A stretch of 15,542 nucleotides of DNA from Bacillota bacterium (GTDB lineage: Bacteria > Bacillota > Clostridia > Lachnospirales > Lachnospiraceae), in the NCBI GenBank assembly GCA_023399455.1, contig JAEWPN010000211.1, positions 1 to 15,542 on the forward strand, read 5' to 3'. The notes under the pieces are model-generated. The model was not told the DNA's origin. It was given only the letters and a program-made list of their open reading frames with translations, and made no database searches. Every line of letters starts with the position of its first letter. Position 1 is the stretch's first letter. This document shows, one piece after another, positions 1-8,429 of this stretch. A program made the translations under genes and the position numbers.

Positions 1-83
1 GACTATAAAGCAACTTATTAACAATGTAGGTATAACAAGATGACCAACAATTCATCTAATACCTATATCATAAAAAATAAGTC

Positions 84-109
84 TATAGCCTCTATGATTG
101 AGGTCTATA
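84..109 (+). repeat. Short inverted repeat in the leader of the first binding-protein gene
   Basis: TATAGCCTC (84-92) pairs with GAGGTCTATA (100-109) with one bulged T and a 7-nt loop. It ends 12 bases before the ribosome binding site of the next gene. It could be an RNA hairpin in the leader or a regulator site. Nothing else recognisable is seen in 1-135, and the promoter may lie left of the window. Confidence 0.35.
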
Positions 110-135
110 AACTTATAATACGAGGAGGATATGAA

Positions 136-1518
136 ATGAAGTTTAAAAGACTGACGGCATTAATGCTTGCCGGAATGATGACATTATCTCTCGCAGCATG
201 CGGAGGAAGTGCCAGCGAAACAACAGGCGGGACATCCGGTACGGAGACGGCGGACAGTACCGAAAAAACGACAGATGATAAAGGCACCGACACCGCTGCG
301 GGAAGCGGCGATAAAATCGTAGTATGGACGCTGGCGGCAGACTTAGAGCAGTTTGCGGCACGTTATACGGAAGAAACGGGAAATGAAGTAGAGGTAGTAG
401 TAATTGCTCCGGCAGATTATTCCACGAAACTCACCTCCGCGCTCGGCGCGAAATCAAGCGAGGTGGATGTAATCGTAGGTGAGCCCCAGATGCTTCCTAA
501 CTTCTTCGAAGCAGGATTTTTTGATGACTTGTCACAGTACAACGTAGACGACTACAAAGACACTATCGTAGATTATGTATATGAAGCGGGCAAGGATGCT
601 CAGGGTATCCAGAGAGCGCTCAGCTATCAGGTAACCCCGGGAAGTATCATTTACCGTCGTGACCTCGCAAAGGAAATTTACGGAAATGACGATCCAGAAT
701 TCATCTCAGAAAAATTCAAGGATTTCGATACCATTCTTGCAACGGCGAAAGAAGTAAAGGATGCGGGCTATAGAATCTTCTCCGATACAGGGAATTTAAG
801 ATGGTATGTAAATACGCAGGAGCCTTGGGTTAAGGACAGTGTCCTGAACTTAAGCGATACGGCCAAAGCTTATATGGATACGGCTGCTACGCTATATCAG
901 GATGAGCTGGTAGCCTTTGCTCCGGAATGGTCGGCTGCATGGTATGCTTCCATGGCGGGCGAGCTTCCGCTGAATGCAGGCTGGAGCGATCTGGCAGAGT
1001 TGGAAGGCGCTGAAATGACGCAGGTATTTTCTTATTCCCTGCCTTCCTGGGGTGCTCTGATCGTTCGTGATAACGCAGCGGATAACAAGGGTAACTTCGG
1101 AATCTGCAAAGGACCTTCCTCTTACTTCGGCGGCGGTACCTTCCTGGGAATCAACACATACAGCGAGAAAAAGGATGCAGCCTGGGACTTCGTAAAATAT
1201 TGTACCTTGAATGACGAAACCGCGCAGTGGTGGCTGGAAAATTCCAATGGCGATGTTGTGTCCAACACAGCAGTTCTGGAAGCGAACAAGGATTATACGA
1301 ACGAATCCTTCGGCAATCAGAAAACATATGAGTTCTACATGGGGGAAGCTCAGGATATCGACTATTCCGTAAAGACGAAATATGATGATACCATCGGCGG
1401 CTTCTGGGGAGCATCCATCGAAGCAGTACAAAAGGGTGAGATGACGAAGGAAGAAGCAATTGAAGATTTCTATATGCAGGTAGAGGCCACCTTCCCTGAA
1501 ATTACGGTAGTAAGATAA
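136..1518 (+). CDS. Carbohydrate ABC transporter substrate-binding lipoprotein (importer 1)
   Basis: Extracellular sugar-binding lipoprotein of an ABC importer, 460 aa, typical of the SBP_bac_1 type. The ATG at 136 is chosen because GAGGAGG (122-128) lies 7 bases upstream and the protein then opens with a classic lipoprotein signal: basic MKFKR, a hydrophobic stretch, and lipobox LAAC with the lipidated Cys at residue 22. A longer frame exists from 40 but its first 32 residues do not look like a signal peptide. Residues 23-60 form a flexible Gly/Ser/Thr/Asp/Glu linker. The mature domain begins at about residue 61 with KIVVWT, the usual first strand of sugar-binding proteins, and aromatic residues that could stack on sugars are frequent. 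An ATG at 131 opens only a two-codon frame (ATGAAATGA) overlapping the real start. It is followed by two permease genes in the same direction. Substrate is not determinable from sequence. Confidence 0.92.
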   Translation: MKFKRLTALMLAGMMTLSLAACGGSASETTGGTSGTETADSTEKTTDDKGTDTAAGSGDKIVVWTLAADLEQFAARYTEETGNEVEVVVIAPADYSTKLTSALGAKSSEVDVIVGEPQMLPNFFEAGFFDDLSQYNVDDYKDTIVDYVYEAGKDAQGIQRALSYQVTPGSIIYRRDLAKEIYGNDDPEFISEKFKDFDTILATAKEVKDAGYRIFSDTGNLRWYVNTQEPWVKDSVLNLSDTAKAYMDTAATLYQDELVAFAPEWSAAWYASMAGELPLNAGWSDLAELEGAEMTQVFSYSLPSWGALIVRDNAADNKGNFGICKGPSSYFGGGTFLGINTYSEKKDAAWDFVKYCTLNDETAQWWLENSNGDVVSNTAVLEANKDYTNESFGNQKTYEFYMGEAQDIDYSVKTKYDDTIGGFWGASIEAVQKGEMTKEEAIEDFYMQVEATFPEITVVR

Positions 1519-1538
1519 TAAAAAATAAAAGTTACTGC

Positions 1539-1570
1539 TCGGGAATCACGGGTCATACCGTGATTCCCGA
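1539..1570 (+). promoter_or_regulatory. Intercistronic 13-bp hairpin between binding protein and permease genes
   Basis: TCGGGAATCACGG (1539-1551) and CCGTGATTCCCGA (1558-1570) form a perfect 13-bp stem with a 6-nt loop, 21 bases after the stop codon of the binding-protein gene. No T tract follows; the next bases are TTGAATGATAAAA. It therefore does not look like an intrinsic terminator. In ABC importer operons, hairpins at this position often protect the 3' end of the binding-protein mRNA so that it is made in excess over the permeases. That role is inferred here. Confidence 0.7.
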
Positions 1571-1587
1571 TTGAATGATAAAAAAAG

Positions 1588-2541
1588 ATGGAAAAGAAAG
1601 CGGGTGGAAAGGTGAAGGCAGCGGATAAAACGAAGAAAATAAAAGGGCTTCACAATCGGGATAACATGGGGTACGCATTTATTGCACCCTTTGTTTTGGT
1701 GTTTCTTACATTTAATATCTACCCTGTAGCCCGTACTCTGTATTTGAGTTTTACGGATTACAGCGGCTTCAACGTTCCTACTTGGGTAGGACTTACCAAT
1801 TACATAAGGGTATTTAAGGACAAATTACTGTGGGAAGCGTTTGGAAATACGGTAAATATATGGAGCATCAATATTATTTTACAGCTTGGCATAGCGTTTC
1901 TGTTGACAATAGTATTCAGCGACATGAAGTACCGGACAAGGGGACTGAGCATTTTCAGAGCTTTGTTTTATCTTCCGAACCTGATTGCAGCCACCTCTGT
2001 GGCTTATTTGTTCAAAACGATGTTAGACTGGAAATTCGGTTCTTTCAACCAGATTTTGAGAGGCCTTGGAATCATAAGTGAGAGTGTGGACTGGATGGGA
2101 ACTCCTCCTCTGCTGCGAACGTCGGTGGGAGTCATCGGCGCGTGGATGTGGTTCGGTAATTCTTTCATCATGCTTATGGCAGGCGTTCAGGGAATTAACA
2201 GAGATTATTATGAGGCCGCAGCTATCGACGGTGCAGGAAGGTGGAAGGTTTTCGGGAAAATCACACTTCCTCTTTTAAAACCGATTATGCTTTATGTAGC
2301 GATTACCTCCTTGATCGGAGGTCTGCAGCTATTCGACATTCCTTATTTGATGACGTTAGGCCAGCAGAAGCAGGTGCGTGCAGTAAATACAGCAGTTATG
2401 CACTTGTATACAATGGCGTTTAAGAACAGACAGATCGGATATGCAGGCGCTATAGCGTTTATCCTTTTCTTCATTATTTGTATATGCTCCATCTTGGTAT
2501 ACCTGATGATGTACTCAAAAAAAAGGAAGGAGGAGGATTAA
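1588..2541 (+). CDS. Sugar ABC transporter permease, MalF/UgpA type (importer 1)
   Basis: Integral membrane permease, 317 aa, that would form the channel of importer 1 with the next gene product. A Lys/Arg-rich cytoplasmic N-terminus (about residues 1-25) precedes the first membrane segment (GYAFIAPFVLVFLTF), and about six hydrophobic segments are visible. The conserved cytoplasmic EAA loop that docks to the ATPase starts near residue 209 (EAAAIDGAGRWKVFGKI). The ATG at 1588 lacks a strong ribosome binding site. GTG at 1612 and an internal ATG at 1666 are weaker alternatives, because the basic N-terminal extension is common in this family. The stop codon abuts the ATG of the next gene, so the two permeases are probably translationally coupled. 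Confidence 0.92.
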   Translation: MEKKAGGKVKAADKTKKIKGLHNRDNMGYAFIAPFVLVFLTFNIYPVARTLYLSFTDYSGFNVPTWVGLTNYIRVFKDKLLWEAFGNTVNIWSINIILQLGIAFLLTIVFSDMKYRTRGLSIFRALFYLPNLIAATSVAYLFKTMLDWKFGSFNQILRGLGIISESVDWMGTPPLLRTSVGVIGAWMWFGNSFIMLMAGVQGINRDYYEAAAIDGAGRWKVFGKITLPLLKPIMLYVAITSLIGGLQLFDIPYLMTLGQQKQVRAVNTAVMHLYTMAFKNRQIGYAGAIAFILFFIICICSILVYLMMYSKKRKEED

Positions 2542-3369
2542 ATGACAAAGAAAGTGAATCAAACGATTATTTACCTGCTGCTCCTTTTGCTTTCGATGAT
2601 ATGCCTTCTGCCTTTTATCATGATGTTAGTAAACTCTACCAGAGAGGGCACGGATATCATGAAGAGCTTTACTCTGATCCCCAGCGATTATCTGATGAAG
2701 AACTGGGCGGTAGTCAAGGCTAATCTGAATATTCCAAGAGGCTTTGCCAACAGTATCTTCATCTCGGTACTCAGCACGGTGTTAGCGGCTTACTTTTCAT
2801 CGCTTACCGCTTTCGGCTTTGCTTTCTACCGTTTTAAGGGAAGAAAAGTGATTTTTACCATTATCATTGTTTCCATGATGATTCCGGCACAGCTTGGACT
2901 TTTAGGATTTTATGATTTATCAACGAAGCTCGGACTGATTGACAGCTTTATTCCGCTTATCGTTCCGTCCGTCGCGTCTCCGGCAACGGTGTTTTTTCTC
3001 AGACAGTATTTGCTTTCGGTCATGCCCAAGTCGCTGTTGGAGGCTCCGAGGATCGACGGGGCAAACGAGTTCTATATTTTTCATAAAATAGGACTTCCGA
3101 TTATGTCACCGGGCATTGCCACCATGGCAATCGGTATCTTCATCGGCTCGTGGAACAGCTACCTGCTTCCGCTCGTTATACTGAATTCACAGAGGAAGTT
3201 TACTCTGCCCGTTATGATTGCTTCACTCAATTCGGTGAGGGATATCGCCACCAATATCGGCGCCACATATGTAGCAGTTGCAATTTCGGTTGTTCCGATT
3301 ATCATTGTATTCTGCTTCTGCTCGAAATACATTATCAGCAGCATTTCATCGGGAAGTGTAAAGGAATAA
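2542..3369 (+). CDS. Sugar ABC transporter permease, MalG/UgpE type (importer 1)
   Basis: Second membrane subunit of importer 1, 275 aa, carbohydrate-uptake (CUT1) type. It starts directly after the preceding TAA, with a very strong GGAAGGAGGAGG ribosome binding site lying inside the end of the upstream gene. About six membrane segments are visible, beginning with IIYLLLLLLSMICLLPFIMML. The EAA-type loop begins near residue 167 as EAPRIDGANEFYIFHKI; the third motif position is Pro rather than Ala, and the key DGA core is kept. No ATPase gene follows, so energy coupling must come from a subunit encoded elsewhere, as is usual for Firmicutes importers that share an MsmX-like ATPase. Confidence 0.92.
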   Translation: MTKKVNQTIIYLLLLLLSMICLLPFIMMLVNSTREGTDIMKSFTLIPSDYLMKNWAVVKANLNIPRGFANSIFISVLSTVLAAYFSSLTAFGFAFYRFKGRKVIFTIIIVSMMIPAQLGLLGFYDLSTKLGLIDSFIPLIVPSVASPATVFFLRQYLLSVMPKSLLEAPRIDGANEFYIFHKIGLPIMSPGIATMAIGIFIGSWNSYLLPLVILNSQRKFTLPVMIASLNSVRDIATNIGATYVAVAISVVPIIIVFCFCSKYIISSISSGSVKE

Positions 3370-3375
3370 TATATT

Positions 3376-3433
3376 AGCCTCCTTGTTTCTTTATGGACAA
3401 TTTGATATATTGGACATAAAGAAACAGGAGGCT
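3376..3433 (+). promoter_or_regulatory. Long hairpin holding a Shine-Dalgarno sequence, possible internal promoter in loop
   Basis: The 20-nt arm 3376-3395 (AGCCTCC then TTGTTTCTTTATG) is complementary to the 19-nt arm 3415-3433, with one bulged T. The loop is 19 nt. No T tract follows on either strand, so it is not a typical intrinsic terminator. The 3' arm contains AGGAGG (3426-3431), fully paired with CCTCCT of the 5' arm. A weak promoter-like pair, TTGTTT (3383-3388) and TATATT (3406-3411) with 17-bp spacing, overlaps the arm and loop. A transcript starting there would lack the 5' arm and expose the AGGAGG. The hairpin is seen; its role as a translational switch is inferred. Confidence 0.55.
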
Positions 3434-3456
3434 TATTTGGCTAAGTGGAGAGCAGA

Positions 3457-5094
3457 ATGACAGAAGATATAAAAAAGGATTCTGATAGAAAATGGACAGG
3501 AATTTTGGCAGCAGCCTTGCTTTTGGCATTGGGACTATGGGGATGCGGTGAGGCGGAGAACGCAGGAAAAAGCTCTTCTTCAAATATGACGGAAGTGTCA
3601 GAAATGGAAGATAAAGAAATCATTACCTTGGACTGGTACATCAATTTCTCCTGGTTCACCACCCCGTGGGGTGGCAACGCCGTTTCGAAGAAGATTACGG
3701 AGGACACCGGAGTAAACATCGATTTCATCACGCCCAAGGGGAATGAGTCGGAGAAGCTCAATGCGCTCATTTCCTCTGATACGCTGCCGGACATCATTAC
3801 GCTTGGCTGGTGGGAACCGCAGATTGATGAGATGATTAACCGGGATATGGTATATGCCCTGAACGAGCTGGCGGATGATTACGATCCATATTTCTGGCAG
3901 GTGACGAACGATAAGGTGTGTGAATGGTATACGAGGGGGGACGGCAATATCTATTGCTATCCCAACTCCAGCTATCTGGCGGAAGATTACGAGACTTACG
4001 GCAATATCGGCTCTAACCAGACGTTTTTGGTGCGCAAGGATATATACGAGGCCATCGGAAGCCCTGACATGACTACGCCGGAGGGCTTTATGGAGGCGGT
4101 GCGAAAGGCGGCGGAGATGTTTCCTGCGGTAGACGGGCAGCCGTTAATTCCCATTGGCGCTCATGCTTTTACCGCCAAGGGCTGCGATTCTTTCGACCAG
4201 TTTTTGCAGAACTTCCTTGCGGTTCCCTATGAGCAGGACGGAAAATATTATGACAGATTTACGGATGCGGAATACATCAGATGGATGAAAGCATTCAGAC
4301 AGCTTGGAGAAGAGGGGTATCTGAAGGAGGATATTTTCATCGACCAGAGAACTCAGATGGAGGAGAAGATAAAGCAAGGGAGATATTTCTGCATGATTTA
4401 CCAGCGGACGGATCTGGATGCCCAGCAGAAGGTGCTTTATAAAAATAATCCTGAGAGCATTTATATCGCGGTGGACGGTCCGAAGAATTCTGCGGGAGAT
4501 GATTATATGCTTCCTGGTCCGGGAATCACCGGCTGGACGGTAACCTTCATTTCCAAGAACTGTGAATATCCGGACCGGGCGATTGCACTTTTTAGCTACT
4601 TCATCAGTGAGGAAGGGCAGAAAGCAACTTACCTGGGCGTAGAAGGGGTAACCTATGACGTGGTGGAGGGTGAGCCTGTACCGCGAGAGGATGTAATGGA
4701 TCTCCTCAACACGGACAGGAAGGAATACGACAGACTGTACGGCGGAGACGACGCCTACTGGATGTTCCAGAATAATGTGATGCAGCTTCAATGGAAGCCG
4801 CCGCTTTCGGAGCCTCTCGGCCAGCTGGAGGAGTGGACCTACCCGTACACTCATTATTTGGAGCAGTATACGATAGACCTGGAGACGGACTCTAAGGTGG
4901 GCTATGCGGACATGAAGATACAAGATCTTTGGGGCCGCTATCTGCCGAAACTGCTGCTTTCTTCCTCCGAAGAGGAATTTGACAGCATCTTGGAGGAATT
5001 TGTGCTAAAGAGGCAGGAGCTTGGATTTGCCGCAGTCATGGAGGAAAAGACGAAGCGGATGATCGAGGCTAAGGAGAAGCTTGGAATTCATTAA
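3457..5094 (+). CDS. Extracellular solute-binding lipoprotein, LipO/YtcQ type
   Basis: Large binding lipoprotein, 545 aa, longer than the 400-470 aa of ordinary sugar-binding proteins and in the size range of the LipO/YtcQ (LplA-like) group. Basic N-terminus, hydrophobic segment about residues 14-28, lipobox LWGC with Cys30. The mature part carries the group's typical opening (WYINFSWF, then TGVNIDF, then LPDIITLGWW). ATG 3457 is chosen for GGAGAG a few bases upstream. GTG 3445 is the alternative, directly after an in-frame stop, and would use the AGGAGG at 3426-3431 with a long 13-nt spacing. It lies between the importer 1 permeases and a YesM/YesN-type pair, the usual neighbourhood of this family. 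It may present a ligand to importer 1 or to the kinase; the sequence does not decide which. Confidence 0.88.
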   Translation: MTEDIKKDSDRKWTGILAAALLLALGLWGCGEAENAGKSSSSNMTEVSEMEDKEIITLDWYINFSWFTTPWGGNAVSKKITEDTGVNIDFITPKGNESEKLNALISSDTLPDIITLGWWEPQIDEMINRDMVYALNELADDYDPYFWQVTNDKVCEWYTRGDGNIYCYPNSSYLAEDYETYGNIGSNQTFLVRKDIYEAIGSPDMTTPEGFMEAVRKAAEMFPAVDGQPLIPIGAHAFTAKGCDSFDQFLQNFLAVPYEQDGKYYDRFTDAEYIRWMKAFRQLGEEGYLKEDIFIDQRTQMEEKIKQGRYFCMIYQRTDLDAQQKVLYKNNPESIYIAVDGPKNSAGDDYMLPGPGITGWTVTFISKNCEYPDRAIALFSYFISEEGQKATYLGVEGVTYDVVEGEPVPREDVMDLLNTDRKEYDRLYGGDDAYWMFQNNVMQLQWKPPLSEPLGQLEEWTYPYTHYLEQYTIDLETDSKVGYADMKIQDLWGRYLPKLLLSSSEEEFDSILEEFVLKRQELGFAAVMEEKTKRMIEAKEKLGIH

Positions 5095-5121
5095 GGGCAA
5101 CAGGATGGAAAATGGAAACAG

Positions 5122-6921
5122 ATGAAGCGGATAAGAGAAAAATGGCAGGGCCTAAAATTAAATATAAAGTTCACGGTTATCATCATTGCTTTCGTCATCG
5201 TGCCCATCGTCTTTTTTTCCATGTACCTTTTTTACAGCATGGAGGAAAGTGCGGTCAGGGAAAAGCGAAGCAGTATGGAATACAGTATGGAAAGCAGCTA
5301 TACCCGCATACTGAAAAACGTGGATTCCATCAACATGTCCACTCAATTTTTCCTGAGCGATGCGTTTTTGACGGATTGTCTGGGCAGCATTAAAAATGGA
5401 CAGCCAATGAGCACTGAGGAGTTGAGGGAATTCTATAATGTCAACATCGCTTCTTTGGAGAGAATGGTAAACAGCAATCCATATCTTTATCAGATCCGGG
5501 TCTATGCGGACAGCAACTCTCTTCAGGAAATGATGCCCATCCTCTATAAAAGGGAGAGAATGGAGCGCCTGGACTGGGCCCAAGATACGGACATTTATGG
5601 CTGGAAATATGATTACACAGATATGATCTTCGACTCCTATGTGATGGACCAGAATAAAAAAATAATGTCTCTCGTAACGCCCATTGAGGATTTTGAGAAC
5701 GGCGATCTGGGCGTGCTTGAGGTAGCCATGTCCATGGACACTATGTTTCCTGAGCTGTATGAGGATAGGCCGGGGCGGTGGAGCTGCTTTGCCGACGATG
5801 GCGGGGAACGCCATTACGGTACGGAAAAGGACAATCAGGACAGCTACATAGAATATATTTTGAAGAATACGGTTTCCGGAGGAAAAGAAGAAAGCCATAC
5901 TTATTATACGGAAATAGACGGAGAGCCCTTTGTGGTAGGATTTCTTCCTGTAAAGGAGCTGTCAGGCAGTCTGATCTATGTGGACAGCATCGCGTCCGAA
6001 ATCGGAAGGATCCACAATATGCGGGCATTTTTTATTCTCATTATGGTGGGGATACTCATGTGCCTGATCGTTCTTATCAATTTCGTGGTAAAGAGCCTCT
6101 TGAGCCAGTTCTACAGCATACTCTTTTCTATCAGAGAAGTGCAAAAGGGTGACCTGGGTGTGGTGATCGAGGGGTGCGGGACCGATGAAATGGGTGAGCT
6201 GGGTACTCAGATAAACAAGATGCTTCTGCGAATCAGGCAGCTTATGGAGGATAATATCAACCGAGAACGTCTGGTAAAGAATTCGGAGATTAAAGCTCTC
6301 CAGAATCAGATCAACACTCATTTCATATACAATGTGCTGGAATCCATTAAAATGATGGCGGAAATTGATGAAAAATATGAAATATCGGATGCAGTGACCT
6401 CCCTTGGGAAGCTGCTGCGCTACAGTATGCGCTGGGTATCCGGAAATGTGACGGTGGAGGAGGAAATCGACTATATCAAGAATTATCTGGCGCTGATCAA
6501 CCTCCGCTTCGACTACGAAATCTATCTTTCCTTGAACATAAGTGACATTATTTATAAGCAGGAGATTCCCAAGATGTCGTTACAGCCCATTGTGGAAAAC
6601 GCCATTTATCACGGCATAGAGGAAATGGCGGAGGATACCAGCATATACGTTAAGGGTTTCGTTAACGGCGACGACTGCATCATAGAGATAACGGATGCCG
6701 GAAAGGGTATGAGCGAGAAGGAAGTAAGCGAGCTTTATAAAAAGATTTCGGGAGAAATCGAGGCCGGCGGCGGTTCCGGTAATGGTATCGGCTTAAAGAA
6801 CGTACAGGATAGAATAAAGATGAGCTTCGGAGAACGTTACGGGATTGAAATAGCCTCTAAGCTGGGCTGTTATACAAAGATCATGGTAAGGATACCCTTA
6901 CGGAAAAAAGAAGGACTCTAA
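5122..6921 (+). CDS. Membrane sensor histidine kinase, YesM type
   Basis: Sensor kinase of 599 aa that would phosphorylate the adjacent response regulator. Order of parts: membrane segment about residues 17-38; an extracytoplasmic domain about 40-298, the likely ligand- or partner-sensing part; membrane segment about 302-323; HAMP linker about 325-378; His_kinase domain with QINTHFIYN, phosphoacceptor His400; then the ATPase domain with N-box Asn493 (PIVENAIYHG), D-box Asp525 (ITDAGKGM) and G-box about 554-558 (NGIGL). The residue before His400 is Thr, where the family usually has Pro (NPHF). The start codon has only a weak ribosome binding site and follows the binding-protein gene by 27 bases, suggesting cotranscription. 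The stop codon abuts the start of the regulator gene. Confidence 0.95.
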   Translation: MKRIREKWQGLKLNIKFTVIIIAFVIVPIVFFSMYLFYSMEESAVREKRSSMEYSMESSYTRILKNVDSINMSTQFFLSDAFLTDCLGSIKNGQPMSTEELREFYNVNIASLERMVNSNPYLYQIRVYADSNSLQEMMPILYKRERMERLDWAQDTDIYGWKYDYTDMIFDSYVMDQNKKIMSLVTPIEDFENGDLGVLEVAMSMDTMFPELYEDRPGRWSCFADDGGERHYGTEKDNQDSYIEYILKNTVSGGKEESHTYYTEIDGEPFVVGFLPVKELSGSLIYVDSIASEIGRIHNMRAFFILIMVGILMCLIVLINFVVKSLLSQFYSILFSIREVQKGDLGVVIEGCGTDEMGELGTQINKMLLRIRQLMEDNINRERLVKNSEIKALQNQINTHFIYNVLESIKMMAEIDEKYEISDAVTSLGKLLRYSMRWVSGNVTVEEEIDYIKNYLALINLRFDYEIYLSLNISDIIYKQEIPKMSLQPIVENAIYHGIEEMAEDTSIYVKGFVNGDDCIIEITDAGKGMSEKEVSELYKKISGEIEAGGGSGNGIGLKNVQDRIKMSFGERYGIEIASKLGCYTKIMVRIPLRKKEGL

Positions 6922-8370
6922 ATGAATACATTACTCATTGTAGAAGATGAAAAAATGATACGGCAGGGAATTAAGACGATGATACAGCGCTCCGGCGTTC
7001 CGGTGGATACTATTTTAGAGTGTAATAACGGGCAGAGTGCTTACGAGATGTTGCAAAGCCAGAAAATAGACGTGATGTTCACTGACATCCGTATGCCCAA
7101 AATGGACGGGATAGAACTGGTTTCGGCTGTTCAGGCGCTTCCCCATAGGCCTCTTATCGTGGCGGTCAGCGGCTACGACGACTTTTCCTATGCGGTGGAG
7201 ATGCTGAGGGGAGGAGTTCGGGAATACATTTTAAAGCCGGTGGAACGGGATAAGGTAAAAGCAATTCTCGAGACTTTTCAGAAAGAGCTCCTTCAAAGGG
7301 AAGCTCAGGAGGCTGAGCTGAGAAGTATTGGAAAAAATCAATTGAAATATGTGATGACATCAGATGTGACCCGTAAGGAAATGCAGATGGTGGCAGAGTG
7401 GTTCGAGGAGATGCCCGTCAGCAAGGACTATTATATTCTCTGTACTCAGATGCAGGAGGTCCCGGAAGCTTCCGGCGAGAAATTCATGTACTGGAAGGAT
7501 ATAGAAAAAAGCTCGGTTTACATAATTGTGGGAACTGAGAAGGAACGGTTTCTTAAGGAAGAACTGTCCGGATGTCATACGGGAATCAGTAGAAGATATC
7601 AGGGCATGGAATATTTAAAGGCTGCTTATAAGGAAGCAAAGGCTGCAAGAAAAGAAGCTTTCTGTACCGGGCGCTATGAGGTGAATTTCGAAGAAATACG
7701 CACGGATGCCGATAAGCCCAATACGGAGAAGATGCGCCAGATTGCCCAGCAAATCGGAACGAGCAGAATCGAAGAATCATTGACCAGTATAAGGCAGATC
7801 GTTAAGGATACGAAGCGGAAGAAATATTCCGCGGTCACCTTCGAAGAAGACATCCTGTCACTGATCGATTCGGTAGTGGGAATCTACCAGAACGTGATGC
7901 AGCAGGCAGCACAGGAGGCCGAAAGGTTCAAGGATATTTACAGCTTCCCCGATATCGATTCCTTTACGGAAGAATTCACCGGCTGGCTGATGGAATTTCA
8001 CGATAGGCTGGACGAGGAATTCGATGATTATAAAAACAAGCAGAAGATGCAGGAGGCTATCGGCTTTATTGAGGAGAATTTCGATAAGGATTTGAACATG
8101 GCAGTGGTTTCTAATCATGTATCCATGAATTATTCGCTGTTTTCCTATGTATTCAAACAATATACCGGCAGAAATTTCGTAAATTACTTAAAGGAATTCC
8201 GGGTAGAGGAGGCGAAGAAGCTCCTTGCACAGACGGAAATGCGAGTGGTGGAAATCAGTAAAAAAGTGGGTTACGAGAATGAGAAGCACTTCATGAAAAT
8301 CTTTCGGAACGTATGCGGAGTATCTCCTACCGAGTACAGAAAGAATATGCAGGCGGCAAATAATTTATAA
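6922..8370 (+). CDS. Response regulator with AraC-type DNA-binding domain, YesN type
   Basis: 482-aa transcription regulator, partner of the kinase just upstream. The receiver domain covers about residues 1-120, with acidic pocket Glu8/Asp9, phosphoacceptor Asp55 (FTDIRMPKMDG), Lys105-Pro106 and the SGYDDFSYA segment typical of YesN proteins. A 250-residue middle region without a recognised domain follows. The C-terminal AraC/XylS double helix-turn-helix runs from about residue 376 to 478 and contains VGYENEKHFMKIFRNVCGVSPTEYR. The ATG immediately follows the kinase stop, preceded by AAGAAGGA. YesN-type regulators usually activate neighbouring sugar-transport genes, so importer 1 is the most likely target (inferred). 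No site for it was identified. Confidence 0.95.
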   Translation: MNTLLIVEDEKMIRQGIKTMIQRSGVPVDTILECNNGQSAYEMLQSQKIDVMFTDIRMPKMDGIELVSAVQALPHRPLIVAVSGYDDFSYAVEMLRGGVREYILKPVERDKVKAILETFQKELLQREAQEAELRSIGKNQLKYVMTSDVTRKEMQMVAEWFEEMPVSKDYYILCTQMQEVPEASGEKFMYWKDIEKSSVYIIVGTEKERFLKEELSGCHTGISRRYQGMEYLKAAYKEAKAARKEAFCTGRYEVNFEEIRTDADKPNTEKMRQIAQQIGTSRIEESLTSIRQIVKDTKRKKYSAVTFEEDILSLIDSVVGIYQNVMQQAAQEAERFKDIYSFPDIDSFTEEFTGWLMEFHDRLDEEFDDYKNKQKMQEAIGFIEENFDKDLNMAVVSNHVSMNYSLFSYVFKQYTGRNFVNYLKEFRVEEAKKLLAQTEMRVVEISKKVGYENEKHFMKIFRNVCGVSPTEYRKNMQAANNL

Positions 8371-8429
8371 GACGATGGTATTTATTAAATATTAACAAAA
8401 ACGAGCATTTCGTTTGTATCATTTGTGAC

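Noticed and set aside
114..119. TATAAT as a -10 box for the first binding-protein gene
   Set aside because: Transcription would begin at or inside the ribosome binding site at 122-128, and no -35 element at proper spacing was seen.
3376..3433. Inverted repeat as an invertible promoter or mobile-element ends
   Set aside because: Only 19 bases lie between the arms, too short for a typical site-specific inversion, and there is no recombinase gene or target duplication nearby.
4144..4923. Long minus-strand open frame (259 codons) inside the LipO-like gene
   Set aside because: It is antisense to a clearly conserved lipoprotein and has no ribosome binding site or recognisable domain. The same applies to minus-strand frames at 892-1431, 5158-5898, 12175-12738 and 13850-14359.
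8399..8415. Terminator after the response-regulator gene
   Set aside because: Only a 6-bp AT-rich stem, followed by GTATC rather than a T tract. It is too weak to call.
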